DNA of 64,000 bases from Methylotenera_A sp046594915. GTDB taxonomy: Bacteria; Pseudomonadota; Gammaproteobacteria; Burkholderiales; Methylophilaceae. Position 1 is the first letter of the stretch; each line of letters opens with the position of its first letter. Below the pieces are notes generated by a model. That model was not told the DNA's origin, did not search any database, and saw only the letters and a program-made list of their open reading frames with translations. Where the stretch lies: the NCBI GenBank assembly GCA_046594915.1, contig JBKJRC010000005.1, positions 310,001-374,000 on the forward strand, written 5' to 3'. Positions 6,931 through 15,845 of this stretch are shown one piece after another. The position numbers were made by a program, and so were the translations under genes.

Positions 6931-8100
6931 TTATCCAAACATGCCAGCACGCGCATGGGTTTGTGCCAATTTCAATCCGAATCCTATCACGATAAAGCCT
7001 GCCAGCGGAAACATGGCTGCCAGTAAAAACGTCTTTTCGCCGCCTAAAAATTGCAGTGCATAACCACCTGCAAGGCCGCCAATTGTGCCGCCTACGCCAT
7101 AGGCAACACTGTTGTAAATCGCTTGGCCTTTGGCTTGGTGTCGACCATTAAAAAATTGGGTAATCACCTCAACTGAGGCAGCATGAAAACTGCCGAAAGT
7201 AGCCGCATGCAAACTTTGCGCGATGATTAATAATACAAGGTTATCTACAGCAACGCCTATCATACTGAATCGGATTACCGCCAATACAAGGCTGCTAAGC
7301 AGAATATTTTTTAAGCTAAAACGTTGCATTAACTTAGGCATCAGCATAAAAATAATAATCTCAAAAACCACGCCAACCGCCCACAATAAGCCAATCATGC
7401 CTTTACTATAGCCATGTTCTGCCAAATAGATAGAATAAAAGTTATACAAAACGCCATGCGCAGTGACCATTAACGAGCAGCCGATTAGCAAAGCGATGAC
7501 TGCTGGCTGCTTAATAATCTGCCAAATGGAAAAAGTATCGTGCGCATGCGGCGCGATAATCGCCTCTGGCAATTTAAAACTGAGTGCAAACAACATTATT
7601 TGCACGCCTAACAAAAACCACAGTAAACTTTTAATGCCATACGCATCGATTAAAAAACCTAACATCACTGCCGCCACAATAAACCCTAGTGAACCCCACA
7701 TGCGTATGCGGCTGTAATGCCCGTTAGTAGTAGCTAAATGTGCCAAAGTTAAGGACTCCGAAAGCGGCAAAGTGGAGCTGGTAAATAGACTTAAAGACAG
7801 CATGACAAAAAACAGCCAGAAGAAACTATGCGCCCAGAATACCGCCACAAACCCACATAAACCCAAAAAGGCGGTGAGCTTAATCCATGTCACGCGTTTG
7901 CCAGTGTGGTCTGCCAGCCAACCCCAAAAGTTAGGCGCAAAAATACGGCTGATTTGAAACAGCGACATCAAAATACCAATATCCGCTGCTGAAAATTGCT
8001 CCGACTGTAAATACAAACCCCAATAAGGCACAAACGCGCCTACAAAGAAGTAGTAAATAAAGTAGAAACGCGAAAGATTAGTATGTAAGGAGTGGCTCAA
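6931..8100 (-). CDS. MFS transporter, HcaT-like (MFS_1_like)
   Basis: A 389-residue inner-membrane protein with about twelve predicted transmembrane helices. The N-terminus (FYFIYYFFVGAFVPYWGLYL) and the loop WGWLADHTGKR, a variant of the major-facilitator loop-2/3 motif, match the MFS_1_like/3-phenylpropionate transporter group. The substrate cannot be told from sequence; neighbours (aroC, aspartic protease) do not suggest one. The frame runs from an ATG at 8100 and ends 19 bases before the protease gene, so the two are probably co-transcribed. Confidence 0.85.
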   Translation of the reverse strand: MSHSLHTNLSRFYFIYYFFVGAFVPYWGLYLQSEQFSAADIGILMSLFQISRIFAPNFWGWLADHTGKRVTWIKLTAFLGLCGFVAVFWAHSFFWLFFVMLSLSLFTSSTLPLSESLTLAHLATTNGHYSRIRMWGSLGFIVAAVMLGFLIDAYGIKSLLWFLLGVQIMLFALSFKLPEAIIAPHAHDTFSIWQIIKQPAVIALLIGCSLMVTAHGVLYNFYSIYLAEHGYSKGMIGLLWAVGVVFEIIIFMLMPKLMQRFSLKNILLSSLVLAVIRFSMIGVAVDNLVLLIIAQSLHAATFGSFHAASVEVITQFFNGRHQAKGQAIYNSVAYGVGGTIGGLAGGYALQFLGGEKTFLLAAMFPLAGFIVIGFGLKLAQTHARAGMFG

Positions 8101-8144
8101 AATTTAATTTTATTAACAATTGCAATCAATTAAGCCATTTAATC

Positions 8145-8211
8145 CGTCATTCCAGTTTTGCGCGTTTTTGCATTGCAAAATGACTGCTTAAACCACTGTT
8201 TGGAAATGACG
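8145..8211. repeat. Imperfect palindrome between aroC and the MFS gene
   Basis: Outer arms CGTCATT-CCA (8145-8154) and TGG-A-AATGACG (8201-8211) pair with one bulged base, and an inner pair CAGTTTTGC / GCAAAA-TGA-CTG continues the stem. Its size (67 bp) and intergenic position resemble small extragenic palindromic repeats. A run of TTTCAATAT direct repeats follows at about 8246-8264. Confidence 0.5.
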
Positions 8212-8266
8212 AAATATAATAGCTTTAGCAAAATTGCTATTAAATTTCAATATTTCAATATTTCAA

Positions 8267-9352
8267 TTAAATTTTAGGAACGCTTGAAACCACATCCGCA
8301 TTTTGCGCCCGATGACGCAAGGCATGATCCATTAAAGTTAACGCCAGCATCGCTTCCGCAATCGGCGTCGCGCGCACGCCCACGCATGGGTCGTGGCGAC
8401 CTGTGGTTTGCATGGTGACTGCGTTACCGTTTTTATCAATCGAACGACGTTCTTGCGGAATGCTGGATGTCGGTTTTAACGCGAGATTAACCCGAATTTC
8501 CTGGCCAGTAGAAATGCCACCTAAAATGCCGCCTGCATGATTGGTGACAAAACCTTGTGGTGTCATTTCATCGGAATGCACACTGCCACGTTGGCTGATG
8601 GATGCAAAACCCGCACCAATTTCCACCCCTTTTACCGCGTTAATACTCATCATGGCATGCGCGATGTCCGCGTCTAATCGGTCAAACACAGGCTCGCCCC
8701 AACCAACTGGCACACCTTGCGCCACTAAGGTAATACGCGCGCCGACTGAATCGCGTTCGGCACGGATTTTATCTAAATACGCTTCTAATTGCGGCAATAT
8801 TTCAGTATTCGGTGAGAAAAACGGATTGTCGTTCACACAATCCCACGCTTGAAATGGAATGGCAATCTCGCCCAGTTGGCTCATATAGCCGCGTACGCTT
8901 ACGCCAAAACGTTCCAATAACCATTTTTTGGCAATCGCGCCCGCCGCCACACGCACTGCTGTTTCGCGCGCGCTACTGCGCCCACCGCCACGATAATCGC
9001 GCACGCCGTATTTTTGACTGTACGTGTAATCAGCATGGCCCGGACGGAAAGTATCCATAATTTTGCTGTAATCCTGACTGCGTTGATCAGTATTTCTGAT
9101 GAGCAAACCAATCGGCGCGCCAGTGGTTTTTCCTTCAAACACGCCAGATAAAATTTCTACCGCATCGGCCTCTTGCCGTTGGGTAACATGGCGTGACGTG
9201 CCGGGTTTGCGCCTGTCTAAATCAATCTGCAAATCTTCTGCACATAAACTTAAACCGGGCGGACAGCCATCCACCACGCCGCCAATCGCCGCACCATGCG
9301 ATTCGCCAAAGCTGGTTAAGGTAAAAAGAGTGCCAAATGTGTTGCCAGACAT
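8267..9352 (-). CDS. aroC: Chorismate synthase
   Basis: Catalyses the last step of the shikimate pathway, the 1,4-elimination of phosphate from EPSP to chorismate, using reduced FMN. The 361-residue protein shows the family motifs GESHGAAIGGVVDGCPPG near the N-terminus, RPGHADYTY and YRGGGRSSARETA in the middle, and GRHDPCVGVRATPIAEAM near the C-terminus. Length matches the bacterial enzyme. It is preceded by a short AT-rich gap and followed by the MFS gene on the same strand after 166 bases that include a palindrome. Confidence 0.97.
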   Translation of the reverse strand: MSGNTFGTLFTLTSFGESHGAAIGGVVDGCPPGLSLCAEDLQIDLDRRKPGTSRHVTQRQEADAVEILSGVFEGKTTGAPIGLLIRNTDQRSQDYSKIMDTFRPGHADYTYSQKYGVRDYRGGGRSSARETAVRVAAGAIAKKWLLERFGVSVRGYMSQLGEIAIPFQAWDCVNDNPFFSPNTEILPQLEAYLDKIRAERDSVGARITLVAQGVPVGWGEPVFDRLDADIAHAMMSINAVKGVEIGAGFASISQRGSVHSDEMTPQGFVTNHAGGILGGISTGQEIRVNLALKPTSSIPQERRSIDKNGNAVTMQTTGRHDPCVGVRATPIAEAMLALTLMDHALRHRAQNADVVSSVPKI

Positions 9353-9403
9353 AATATTAACTTTTTTAAATGTTGCGTTATTTTAACATAGGCAAATTCA
9401 AGC

Positions 9404-10111
9404 TTAACATTTCAAGCCTTTAATCCATTGCTTATACACTTGCTTCGCCACTTTATTTAGAAAAAAACAATGTAACTGTAAATTTTGCTGCATCGTGTGT
9501 GCCTGTTGCACGGATGCATTAGATTGCGCTTCAGCCAATTCATCCATTCCCTCATCACACCATTTCTGCACCATCTCAGCCGTCATTTCTATGTGGCACT
9601 GCAACGCCAAATGCTTGCCAATGGCATACGCCTGATTTGCGCAATTTGGGCTGGCGAGCAAATGTGTTGCGCCTTGCGGCAGGTTAAACGTTTCGCCATG
9701 CCAGTGAAAGCTGTTAAAACTTTCAATTTCGCCAAACCATTGTTTTGCAATCTCATTTTTACTAATATGTACTTTGCCCCAGCCAATTTCTTTCACCGTA
9801 TTTTTGCTGACTACTGCGCCGAATGCTTTGCTGATTAATTGCCCGCCCAAACAATGTCCAAGTAATGGAATCGCACTTTTATCTGCTTCGCGGATTAATT
9901 CTAATAATGGCGCAATCCATGGCAAATTATCCTTTACGCTCATTGGGCCGCCCATCAACACCATGCCACTGTAAGCTAATATGGATACGGGCAGCGGCTC
10001 ATTTTCATCCACTTTGACAAGCTGCCACGGGATATTCTGTGCCTCTAAAAAGTCGCCCAGATAGCCAGGGCCTTCATGCGCAATAAATCGAAAAATAATG
10101 ACCGGTTTCAT
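9404..10111 (-). CDS. Class I glutamine amidotransferase (GMP synthase-like, stand-alone)
   Basis: A 235-residue GATase1 domain. The nucleophilic Cys is in LLGHCLGGQLIS (about residues 83-94), and the catalytic His/Glu pair is in LQCHIEMTAEM. Proteins of this type transfer amide nitrogen from glutamine or hydrolyse gamma-glutamyl compounds, but stand-alone members have diverse and mostly unknown substrates. No synthetase partner is adjacent. It lies between rluE and aroC on the same strand. Confidence 0.85.
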   Translation of the reverse strand: MKPVIIFRFIAHEGPGYLGDFLEAQNIPWQLVKVDENEPLPVSILAYSGMVLMGGPMSVKDNLPWIAPLLELIREADKSAIPLLGHCLGGQLISKAFGAVVSKNTVKEIGWGKVHISKNEIAKQWFGEIESFNSFHWHGETFNLPQGATHLLASPNCANQAYAIGKHLALQCHIEMTAEMVQKWCDEGMDELAEAQSNASVQQAHTMQQNLQLHCFFLNKVAKQVYKQWIKGLKC

Positions 10112-10152
10112 TTACTGGCTTTCATCTACTTAATTGCATTGACTAACCACAT

Positions 10153-10707
10153 TTAATTAACTACCTGAAATTGTCCATTTTCTAAACCTTCAATCGTATA
10201 TTGCCCAATCGCATAGCGAATCAACCGCAAGGTTGGAAACCCGATTTTAGCTGTCATACGCCGTACTTGACGATTTTTACCTTCCGCAATTTTAATTTCT
10301 AGCCAGCTGGTTGGGATGGCTTTGCGTTCGCGAATCGGTGGATTACGCGGCCATAAATTCACAGGCTCTTCAATCAGGCGTATTTCAGCGGGTTTTGTTA
10401 CAAAATCACCTAAATCAACCCCTTTACTGAACACTTTTAAATCGTCAATTTTTGGAGCGCCTTCTACCTGCGCCCAGTAAGTTTTGATTTGTTTGTGTGT
10501 TGGATGGCTTAATTGATGTTGTAACGCGCCATCATCGGTTAAAATAAGCAAACCTTCAGAATCGGTATCTAATCGCCCAGCAGGATAAACATTGGCAATA
10601 TCGATAAAGTCTTTTAACGTGACGTGTCCAGCTTTTCCATCGGGCAATTGGTGTGGACTAAATTGGCACACCACGTTAAAGGGTTTATTAAACAGTATCA
10701 GCATCAA
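10153..10707 (-). CDS. rluE: 23S rRNA pseudouridine synthase, RluE type
   Basis: A 184-residue RsuA-family pseudouridine synthase without an N-terminal S4 domain, as in RluE, which modifies U2457 of 23S rRNA in E. coli. The catalytic Asp is in the motif GRLDTDSEGLLILTDDG (about residues 44-60), and the RNA-binding element GKNRQVRRMTAKIG is near 140-153. It diverges from icd, with only 33 bases between the two start codons, so their promoters overlap. Confidence 0.9.
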   Translation of the reverse strand: MMLILFNKPFNVVCQFSPHQLPDGKAGHVTLKDFIDIANVYPAGRLDTDSEGLLILTDDGALQHQLSHPTHKQIKTYWAQVEGAPKIDDLKVFSKGVDLGDFVTKPAEIRLIEEPVNLWPRNPPIRERKAIPTSWLEIKIAEGKNRQVRRMTAKIGFPTLRLIRYAIGQYTIEGLENGQFQVVN

Positions 10708-10740
10708 TATTTAAGCAAAATTTTAGGTTAGGAAGTTTCA

Positions 10741-12006
10741 ATGGTTTCAAAAATAGTAGCCTCAAAGATAGCCATTCCTGCGGGCGATAAAATCACGGTA
10801 AACGCAGACAATTCACTTAACGTACCGAACAATCCCATTATCCCATTTATTGAAGGCGATGGCATAGGCGTAGATATTACGCCACCGATGCAAAAAGTGG
10901 TGGATGCAGCGGTTAATAAAGCTTACAACGGCGCACGCAAAATCGCTTGGATGGAAGTTTTTGCCGGCGAAAAAGCCGTTAAAACCTACGGCAAAGACAA
11001 AGAAGGCAAAGATAGCTGGTTGCCTCTTGAGACCATGCAGGCGGTACGCGAGTATGTCATTTCGATTAAAGGCCCGTTAACTACACCGGTTGGCGGCGGT
11101 ATTCGCTCATTGAATGTTTCTCTGCGCCAAGAGCTGGATTTATACGTTTGCTTGCGCCCAGTGCAATATTTTACTGGTGTGCCTAGCCCAGTTAAACATC
11201 CTGAAAAAACCGATATGGTGATTTTCCGTGAAAATACAGAAGACATTTACGCGGGAATTGAATGGGCGGCTGGCTCGGACGAAGTGGCCAAAGTGATTCA
11301 ATTTTTAAGCGATATGGGCATGCGTAAAAAAATTCGCTTCCCAGAGAACTCAGCTATTGGCATCAAGCCTGTTTCAATTGATGGTAGTAAACGCTTGATT
11401 CGCAAAGCGATTCAATACGCGATTGATAACAATCGTAAATCGGTAACCATTACCCACAAAGGTAATATCATGAAATTTACCGAAGGTGGTTTTAGAGATT
11501 GGGGCTACGAATTAGCTAAACAAGAATTTGGCGCGGTTGAAATTGATGGCGGCCCATGGTGTAAACTTCCAAATGGCATTGTCATTAAAGACTGTATCGC
11601 AGACGCATTCTTACAAGAAATTTTGTTGCATCCAAACGAATACGACGTGGTCACAGCCACCAATTTGAATGGTGATTACATGAGCGATGCGTTGGCCGCG
11701 CAAGTGGGCGGCATTGGGATTGCGCCAGGCGCAAACTTAAGCGATACCGTTGCGATGTTTGAAGCGACGCACGGCACAGCACCTAAAATTGCGGGTCAAA
11801 ATCTAGCAAATCCTAGCTCGATTATTTTATCGGCCGAAATGATGTTGCGCCATATGGGCTGGGTCGAGGCGGCCGATTTAATACTGCAAGGTGTGAGTAA
11901 AGCGATTCAGGCCAAGCGCGTGACAGGTGATTTTTCGAGCCAAATGACTGACGCAACGCAAGTGGGTACAGCAGAATTTGGCGATGAGATTATTGCGCAT
12001 ATGTAG
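10741..12006 (+). CDS. icd: Isocitrate dehydrogenase, probably NAD-preferring
   Basis: Oxidative decarboxylation of isocitrate to 2-oxoglutarate in the TCA cycle. The 421-residue homodimeric-type enzyme keeps the substrate site (GGIRSLNVSLRQELDLYVCLRP, FRENTEDIYAGIEW) and aligns with E. coli Icd almost without gaps. The cofactor pocket differs: at the positions equal to E. coli Tyr345, Val351, Tyr391 and Arg395 it has Ile350, Ala356, Gly396 and Ser400, while Lys344 is kept (Lys349). Ile, Ala and Ser are the residues found or engineered in NAD-specific relatives, so NAD use is inferred. An AGGAAG site precedes the ATG, and a bidirectional terminator follows. Confidence 0.95.
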   Translation: MVSKIVASKIAIPAGDKITVNADNSLNVPNNPIIPFIEGDGIGVDITPPMQKVVDAAVNKAYNGARKIAWMEVFAGEKAVKTYGKDKEGKDSWLPLETMQAVREYVISIKGPLTTPVGGGIRSLNVSLRQELDLYVCLRPVQYFTGVPSPVKHPEKTDMVIFRENTEDIYAGIEWAAGSDEVAKVIQFLSDMGMRKKIRFPENSAIGIKPVSIDGSKRLIRKAIQYAIDNNRKSVTITHKGNIMKFTEGGFRDWGYELAKQEFGAVEIDGGPWCKLPNGIVIKDCIADAFLQEILLHPNEYDVVTATNLNGDYMSDALAAQVGGIGIAPGANLSDTVAMFEATHGTAPKIAGQNLANPSSIILSAEMMLRHMGWVEAADLILQGVSKAIQAKRVTGDFSSQMTDATQVGTAEFGDEIIAHM

Positions 12007-12055
12007 GCAAAATTTGATGCAAAAAATGGGTTAACTTTTTGGCGTTAATCTCAAA

Positions 12056-12082
12056 AAAATGGCTCGTGATGCGAGCCATTTT
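12056..12082. terminator. Bidirectional terminator between icd and the cold-shock gene
   Basis: A perfect 11-bp stem, AAAATGGCTCG (12056-12066) / CGAGCCATTTT (12072-12082), has a 5-nt loop and A- and T-rich flanks. It separates the convergent icd (+) and csp (-) genes. Confidence 0.85.
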
Positions 12083-12131
12083 AATTTTATGTGTTCAAAG
12101 CTTAATATTTAAAAAACTGTAATTAAAAAAA

Positions 12132-12335
12132 TTATGCCTTTTGAATATTAGAAGCTTGTTTACCTTTTGGGCCTTCAGTCACTTCAAAACTCACGCGCTG
12201 ACCCTCTTTAAGACTTTTATATCCCGCTTCAACAATTGCAGAGAAGTGTGCGAATAAATCGTCGCCACCATCATCTGGCGTAATAAAGCCGAAGCCCTTA
12301 GAATCGTTAAACCATTTTACGGTACCTAATGCCAT
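12132..12335 (-). CDS. Cold-shock protein, CspA family
   Basis: A 67-residue single cold-shock domain with the RNA-binding motifs KGFGFITPDDG and DLFAHFSAI, typical of a small RNA chaperone that melts secondary structure. The gene ends near the terminator shared with icd. The strong promoter at 12490-12518 predicts a leader of about 145 nt, similar in length to that of E. coli cspA, so temperature-dependent leader structure may control translation. Which paralogue it is cannot be told. Confidence 0.95.
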   Translation of the reverse strand: MALGTVKWFNDSKGFGFITPDDGGDDLFAHFSAIVEAGYKSLKEGQRVSFEVTEGPKGKQASNIQKA

Positions 12336-12489
12336 TTCACCATTCCTTACAAAATACTAAGCGCATCCTATTAATGCACCCCAAAAAAGTTTGTTTTAAG
12401 CAATCAAATTGCAACAACAATTAAAGCTTTTATTTCAATGCGTTAACTGTTAATTAGCCATAAAAACTTAAATACAAACGCCTATATAT

Positions 12490-12518
12490 TTTATATGTTA
12501 CAAATTGTAAAAAGTCAA
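12490..12518 (-). promoter_or_regulatory. Sigma-70 type promoter of the cold-shock gene
   Basis: On the minus strand TTGACT (12513-12518) is separated by 17 bases from TATAAA (12490-12495). The expected transcript start near 12483 leaves a leader of about 147 nt before the ATG at 12335. The rest of the 417-base gap (12519-12752) is AT-rich, with small inverted repeats (ATTGTAG/CTACAAT around 12636-12668) and presumably the pilB promoter, but nothing specific enough to call. Confidence 0.7.
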
Positions 12519-12752
12519 GCGTGATGTTTAATGTGACGCTAATCAGCAAAGTTTAATGTTGTATATAGATTGAATTTACAATAAATTAACGCCTGAATTA
12601 GGCATTAACTTTACAAAAAAAAAGTAAAAGTGCATTATTGTAGACATTAAAATATTGTTTAACTACAATAGTTTAAATAGGATTAATTAAAAACTAGGTT
12701 AAAAGCCAAATCAAGCATTAAGCAATCAATTAAATAGCAGCGAGCAATTAAA

Positions 12753-14468
12753 ATGGCAGCAAATGCAGCAACAATTAAATTAAGTGGCCTGGCGCGCATG
12801 CTGGTGCAAGAGAATTTGCTTTCTGAAACAGAAGCCAATCTAGCGCAAGCGCAGGCGAATACATCGCGTGTACCATTGATCACGCAGATTATTGCGGGCA
12901 AAAGAATTACCGCAGAAAAAATAGCAGAAGTTTCATCGCGTGCGTTTGGCTTTCCTTATTTTAATTTAGATTCATTTAATGCGGATTATTTACCGGCTAA
13001 ATCGATTGATATAAAACTGATGCAAACCAACCGCGTGATTGCTTTGCAAAATCGCAATAACGTACTTTTTGTTGGTATTTCTGACCCAACCAATTTGCAT
13101 TCTCTAGACAGCGTACAGTTTCAAATGGGCATGACGTTGTCGCCCGTGGTAGTGGAAGACGATAAGTTAGGCCGCTGGATAGACAAAGTGGTTGAATCCA
13201 AAGACACCAGCATGAAATCACTGGATATGGACGGTGATTTTGATTTGGACATGGGCGAAGATTTACAGCAGGAAGCTGAAAACACGCAAGAAGTGGATGA
13301 TGCACCTGTGGTTAAGTTTTTAAATAAAATGCTCATCGATGCGATTAACATGGGCGCATCCGACTTGCATTTTGAGCCTTACGAAAAATTTTACCGCGTA
13401 CGCTATCGTGTCGATGGTATTTTAAAAGATATTACCCAGCCACCTCTGGCCATTAAAGACAAACTGGCTTCGCGCATTAAAGTCATTTCCAGCATGGATA
13501 TTTCGGAAAAACGTATTCCGCAAGATGGTCGTATGAAACTGGTGCTATCCAAAACGCGAACCATTGATTTTCGCGTTAGTACTTTGCCGTTGATTCATGG
13601 CGAAAAAATCGTGATGCGGATTTTAGATCCGACCAGTGCAACGCTTGGAATCGAAGCCTTGGGTTACGAGCCTGAGCAAAAGGATGCGCTATTAAAAGCG
13701 GTAAGTCGGCCTTATGGTTTGGTTTTAGTCACCGGCCCCACCGGCTCCGGCAAAACCGTGTCGCTTTACACTTGCCTGAATATTTTAAATAATCCAAGTG
13801 TCAATATCGCCACAGCAGAAGATCCATGCGAGATTCCACTGGCAGGCATTAATCAGGTGAATGTGAATGAAAAGCAAGGCTTAACGTTTGCAGCAGCCTT
13901 AAAATCATTCTTGCGACAAGATCCAGATATTATTATGATTGGTGAAATTCGCGATCTGGAAACCGCTGATATGGCGATTAAAGCAGCGTCTACTGGCCAC
14001 ATGGTGCTATCTACTTTACATACAAATGATGCGCCATCTACACTGACGCGCTTACTCAATATGGGCGTTGCGCCATTTAATATTGCCTCTGCCGTATCGT
14101 TAATTACCGCGCAGCGGTTAGCGCGTAGGCTGTGTAAAAATTGCAAAGTACCTGTTGATGTGCCCAAAGAAGCTTTGCTTGGGGTTGGGTTTATAGAAGA
14201 AGACTTCAACGAAAAATGGCAGCTGTACGGCCCAAAAGAAGATGGCTGTGAAATGTGTAATTCTGGCTATAAAGGCCGTGTTGGCATTTACCAGGTCATG
14301 CCGATCACCGATGCCATCAGCCGTATTATTATGGCGCAAGGCAATGCCATTGATATTGCCGATCAAGCGCGATTGGAAGGTGTTAACGACTTGCGCCGCT
14401 CTGGCATAATAAAAGTGATGCAAGGTTTAACATCGATTGCCGAAGTAGAAGCGTGTACGAATGAGTAA
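12753..14468 (+). CDS. pilB: Type IV pilus assembly ATPase PilB
   Basis: Hexameric cytoplasmic ATPase that powers pilus extension. The 571-residue protein has an N-terminal MshEN/T2SE-N domain (to about residue 160), then the secretion ATPase core with Walker A GPTGSGKT, the Asp box IATAEDPCE, Walker B DIIMIGEIRD and the His box STLHTNDAPSTLTRL. A zinc motif is present (CKNCK, later CEMC). It is the first gene of a pilB-pilC pair. The customary third gene, the prepilin peptidase pilD, is absent here. Confidence 0.96.
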   Translation: MAANAATIKLSGLARMLVQENLLSETEANLAQAQANTSRVPLITQIIAGKRITAEKIAEVSSRAFGFPYFNLDSFNADYLPAKSIDIKLMQTNRVIALQNRNNVLFVGISDPTNLHSLDSVQFQMGMTLSPVVVEDDKLGRWIDKVVESKDTSMKSLDMDGDFDLDMGEDLQQEAENTQEVDDAPVVKFLNKMLIDAINMGASDLHFEPYEKFYRVRYRVDGILKDITQPPLAIKDKLASRIKVISSMDISEKRIPQDGRMKLVLSKTRTIDFRVSTLPLIHGEKIVMRILDPTSATLGIEALGYEPEQKDALLKAVSRPYGLVLVTGPTGSGKTVSLYTCLNILNNPSVNIATAEDPCEIPLAGINQVNVNEKQGLTFAAALKSFLRQDPDIIMIGEIRDLETADMAIKAASTGHMVLSTLHTNDAPSTLTRLLNMGVAPFNIASAVSLITAQRLARRLCKNCKVPVDVPKEALLGVGFIEEDFNEKWQLYGPKEDGCEMCNSGYKGRVGIYQVMPITDAISRIIMAQGNAIDIADQARLEGVNDLRRSGIIKVMQGLTSIAEVEACTNE

Positions 14469-14567
14469 ATATAAAGGTAATTAAAATAAATGAAGTAAGT
14501 GAAGTAAATAGCGACATCGTTTAACAATAATAATGATTAAACAGGCTAAATTGAATAAGGATGCGAT

Positions 14568-15779
14568 ATGGCTGTAAGCGCTAACAAGCAAATTACCTAT
14601 CTGTGGGAAGGTAAAGATAAAAAAGGCAAAGTCCTTAAAGGCGAAATACGCGCTGCGGGCGAAGCGGTGGTGAACGCGACCTTGCGCCGCCAGGGCATTA
14701 CTGTCACTAAAGTCAAAAAACAAAGTGCTTTTGCCAGCAAAGGCAAAATTACCGATAAAGACATCACTTTATTCACCCGTCAATTGGCCACCATGATGAA
14801 AGCTGGCGTGCCGCTGTTACAAGCATTTGATATCGTTGGCAAAGGTCACAACAACCCTGCAGTGGCAAAATTGCTTGCTGACATTAAAGCCGATGTAGAA
14901 ACCGGCAGTAGCTTAAGCGCTTCTTTCCGCAAATATCCACTGTATTTTGACAATCTATTTTGCAACTTGGTGGGTGCTGGTGAGCAAGCGGGTATTTTAG
15001 ATACCTTGCTAGACCGTTTGGCCACTTACAAAGAAAAAATTCAGGCGATTAAAGGCAAAATTAAATCCGCTTTAACCTATCCAATTGCGATTCTGGTCGT
15101 GGCTTTCGGCATCACGGCAATCATCATGATTTTTGTGATTCCTGCATTTAAAGAATTATTTAGCAGCTTTGGTGCAGATTTACCAGGCCCAACGCTTGTT
15201 GTCATGGCTATTTCTGATGTTTTTGTCGAATGGTGGTGGGCGATATTTGGCTCTATCGGATTTGGCTTGTGGTTTTTCTTCTACACCTGGAAGCGCTCAG
15301 AAAAAATGCAATCTACGATGGATCGCTTACTATTAAAAATGCCGATATTTGGTGAGTTAATCCGCAAGGCAACCATTGCGCGCTTCGCTAGAACATTATC
15401 TACCATGTTTGCGGCAGGTGTGCCATTGGTAGAAGCGCTGGATTCGGTTGCAGGCGCGGCGGGAAACCGCGTTTATTACGACGCCACTAAAAGAATTCAA
15501 AGTGAAATTAGCACAGGAACCAGCTTAACTGTTGCGATGCAAAATGCGCAGGTTTTCCCTAATATGGTGCTGCAAATGACCGCAATTGGTGAGGAGTCTG
15601 GCGCATTGGATTCGATGTTGAGCAAAGTCGCCGACTTTTTCGAAGCGGAAGTGGATGATGCAGTCGCTTCCATTTCTAGTTTAATGGAACCGGTGATTAT
15701 GGTGGTGTTAGGCACTTTAATTGGCGGCTTGGTGATTGCAATGTATATGCCAATTTTCAAAATGGGACAAGTTGTTTAA
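14568..15779 (+). CDS. pilC: Type IV pilus inner-membrane platform protein PilC
   Basis: A 403-residue GspF/PilC-family protein that couples the PilB motor to the pilus fibre. Two repeated T2SF domains are visible (FTRQLATMMKAGVPLLQAFDIVG near residue 68 and FARTLSTMFAAGVPLVEALDSVAG near 267), with hydrophobic segments near 170-195, 220-240 and at the C-terminus (MEPVIMVVLGTLIGGLVIAMYMPIF). It begins 99 bases after pilB. A strong terminator follows directly, closing the operon without pilD. Confidence 0.96.
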   Translation: MAVSANKQITYLWEGKDKKGKVLKGEIRAAGEAVVNATLRRQGITVTKVKKQSAFASKGKITDKDITLFTRQLATMMKAGVPLLQAFDIVGKGHNNPAVAKLLADIKADVETGSSLSASFRKYPLYFDNLFCNLVGAGEQAGILDTLLDRLATYKEKIQAIKGKIKSALTYPIAILVVAFGITAIIMIFVIPAFKELFSSFGADLPGPTLVVMAISDVFVEWWWAIFGSIGFGLWFFFYTWKRSEKMQSTMDRLLLKMPIFGELIRKATIARFARTLSTMFAAGVPLVEALDSVAGAAGNRVYYDATKRIQSEISTGTSLTVAMQNAQVFPNMVLQMTAIGEESGALDSMLSKVADFFEAEVDDAVASISSLMEPVIMVVLGTLIGGLVIAMYMPIFKMGQVV

Positions 15780-15801
15780 ATAGGCTTAATGAGTTAAACG
15801 C

Positions 15802-15835
15802 AATAAAAAAGCCGCTTACATGCGGCTTTTTTATT
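15802..15835. terminator. Bidirectional terminator between pilC and dsbC
   Basis: The stem AAAAAAGCCGC (15805-15815) / GCGGCTTTTTT (15822-15832) has a 6-nt loop, extended by two more A-T pairs. It separates convergent pilC (+) and dsbC (-). Confidence 0.93.
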
Positions 15836-15845
15836 CAATACCCTA

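Noticed and set aside
13853..14423. Long antisense frames within pilB, and similar ones in proA, clpB, dxs and envC
   Set aside because: They lie opposite well-identified genes, have no ribosome-binding sites and show no recognisable domains.
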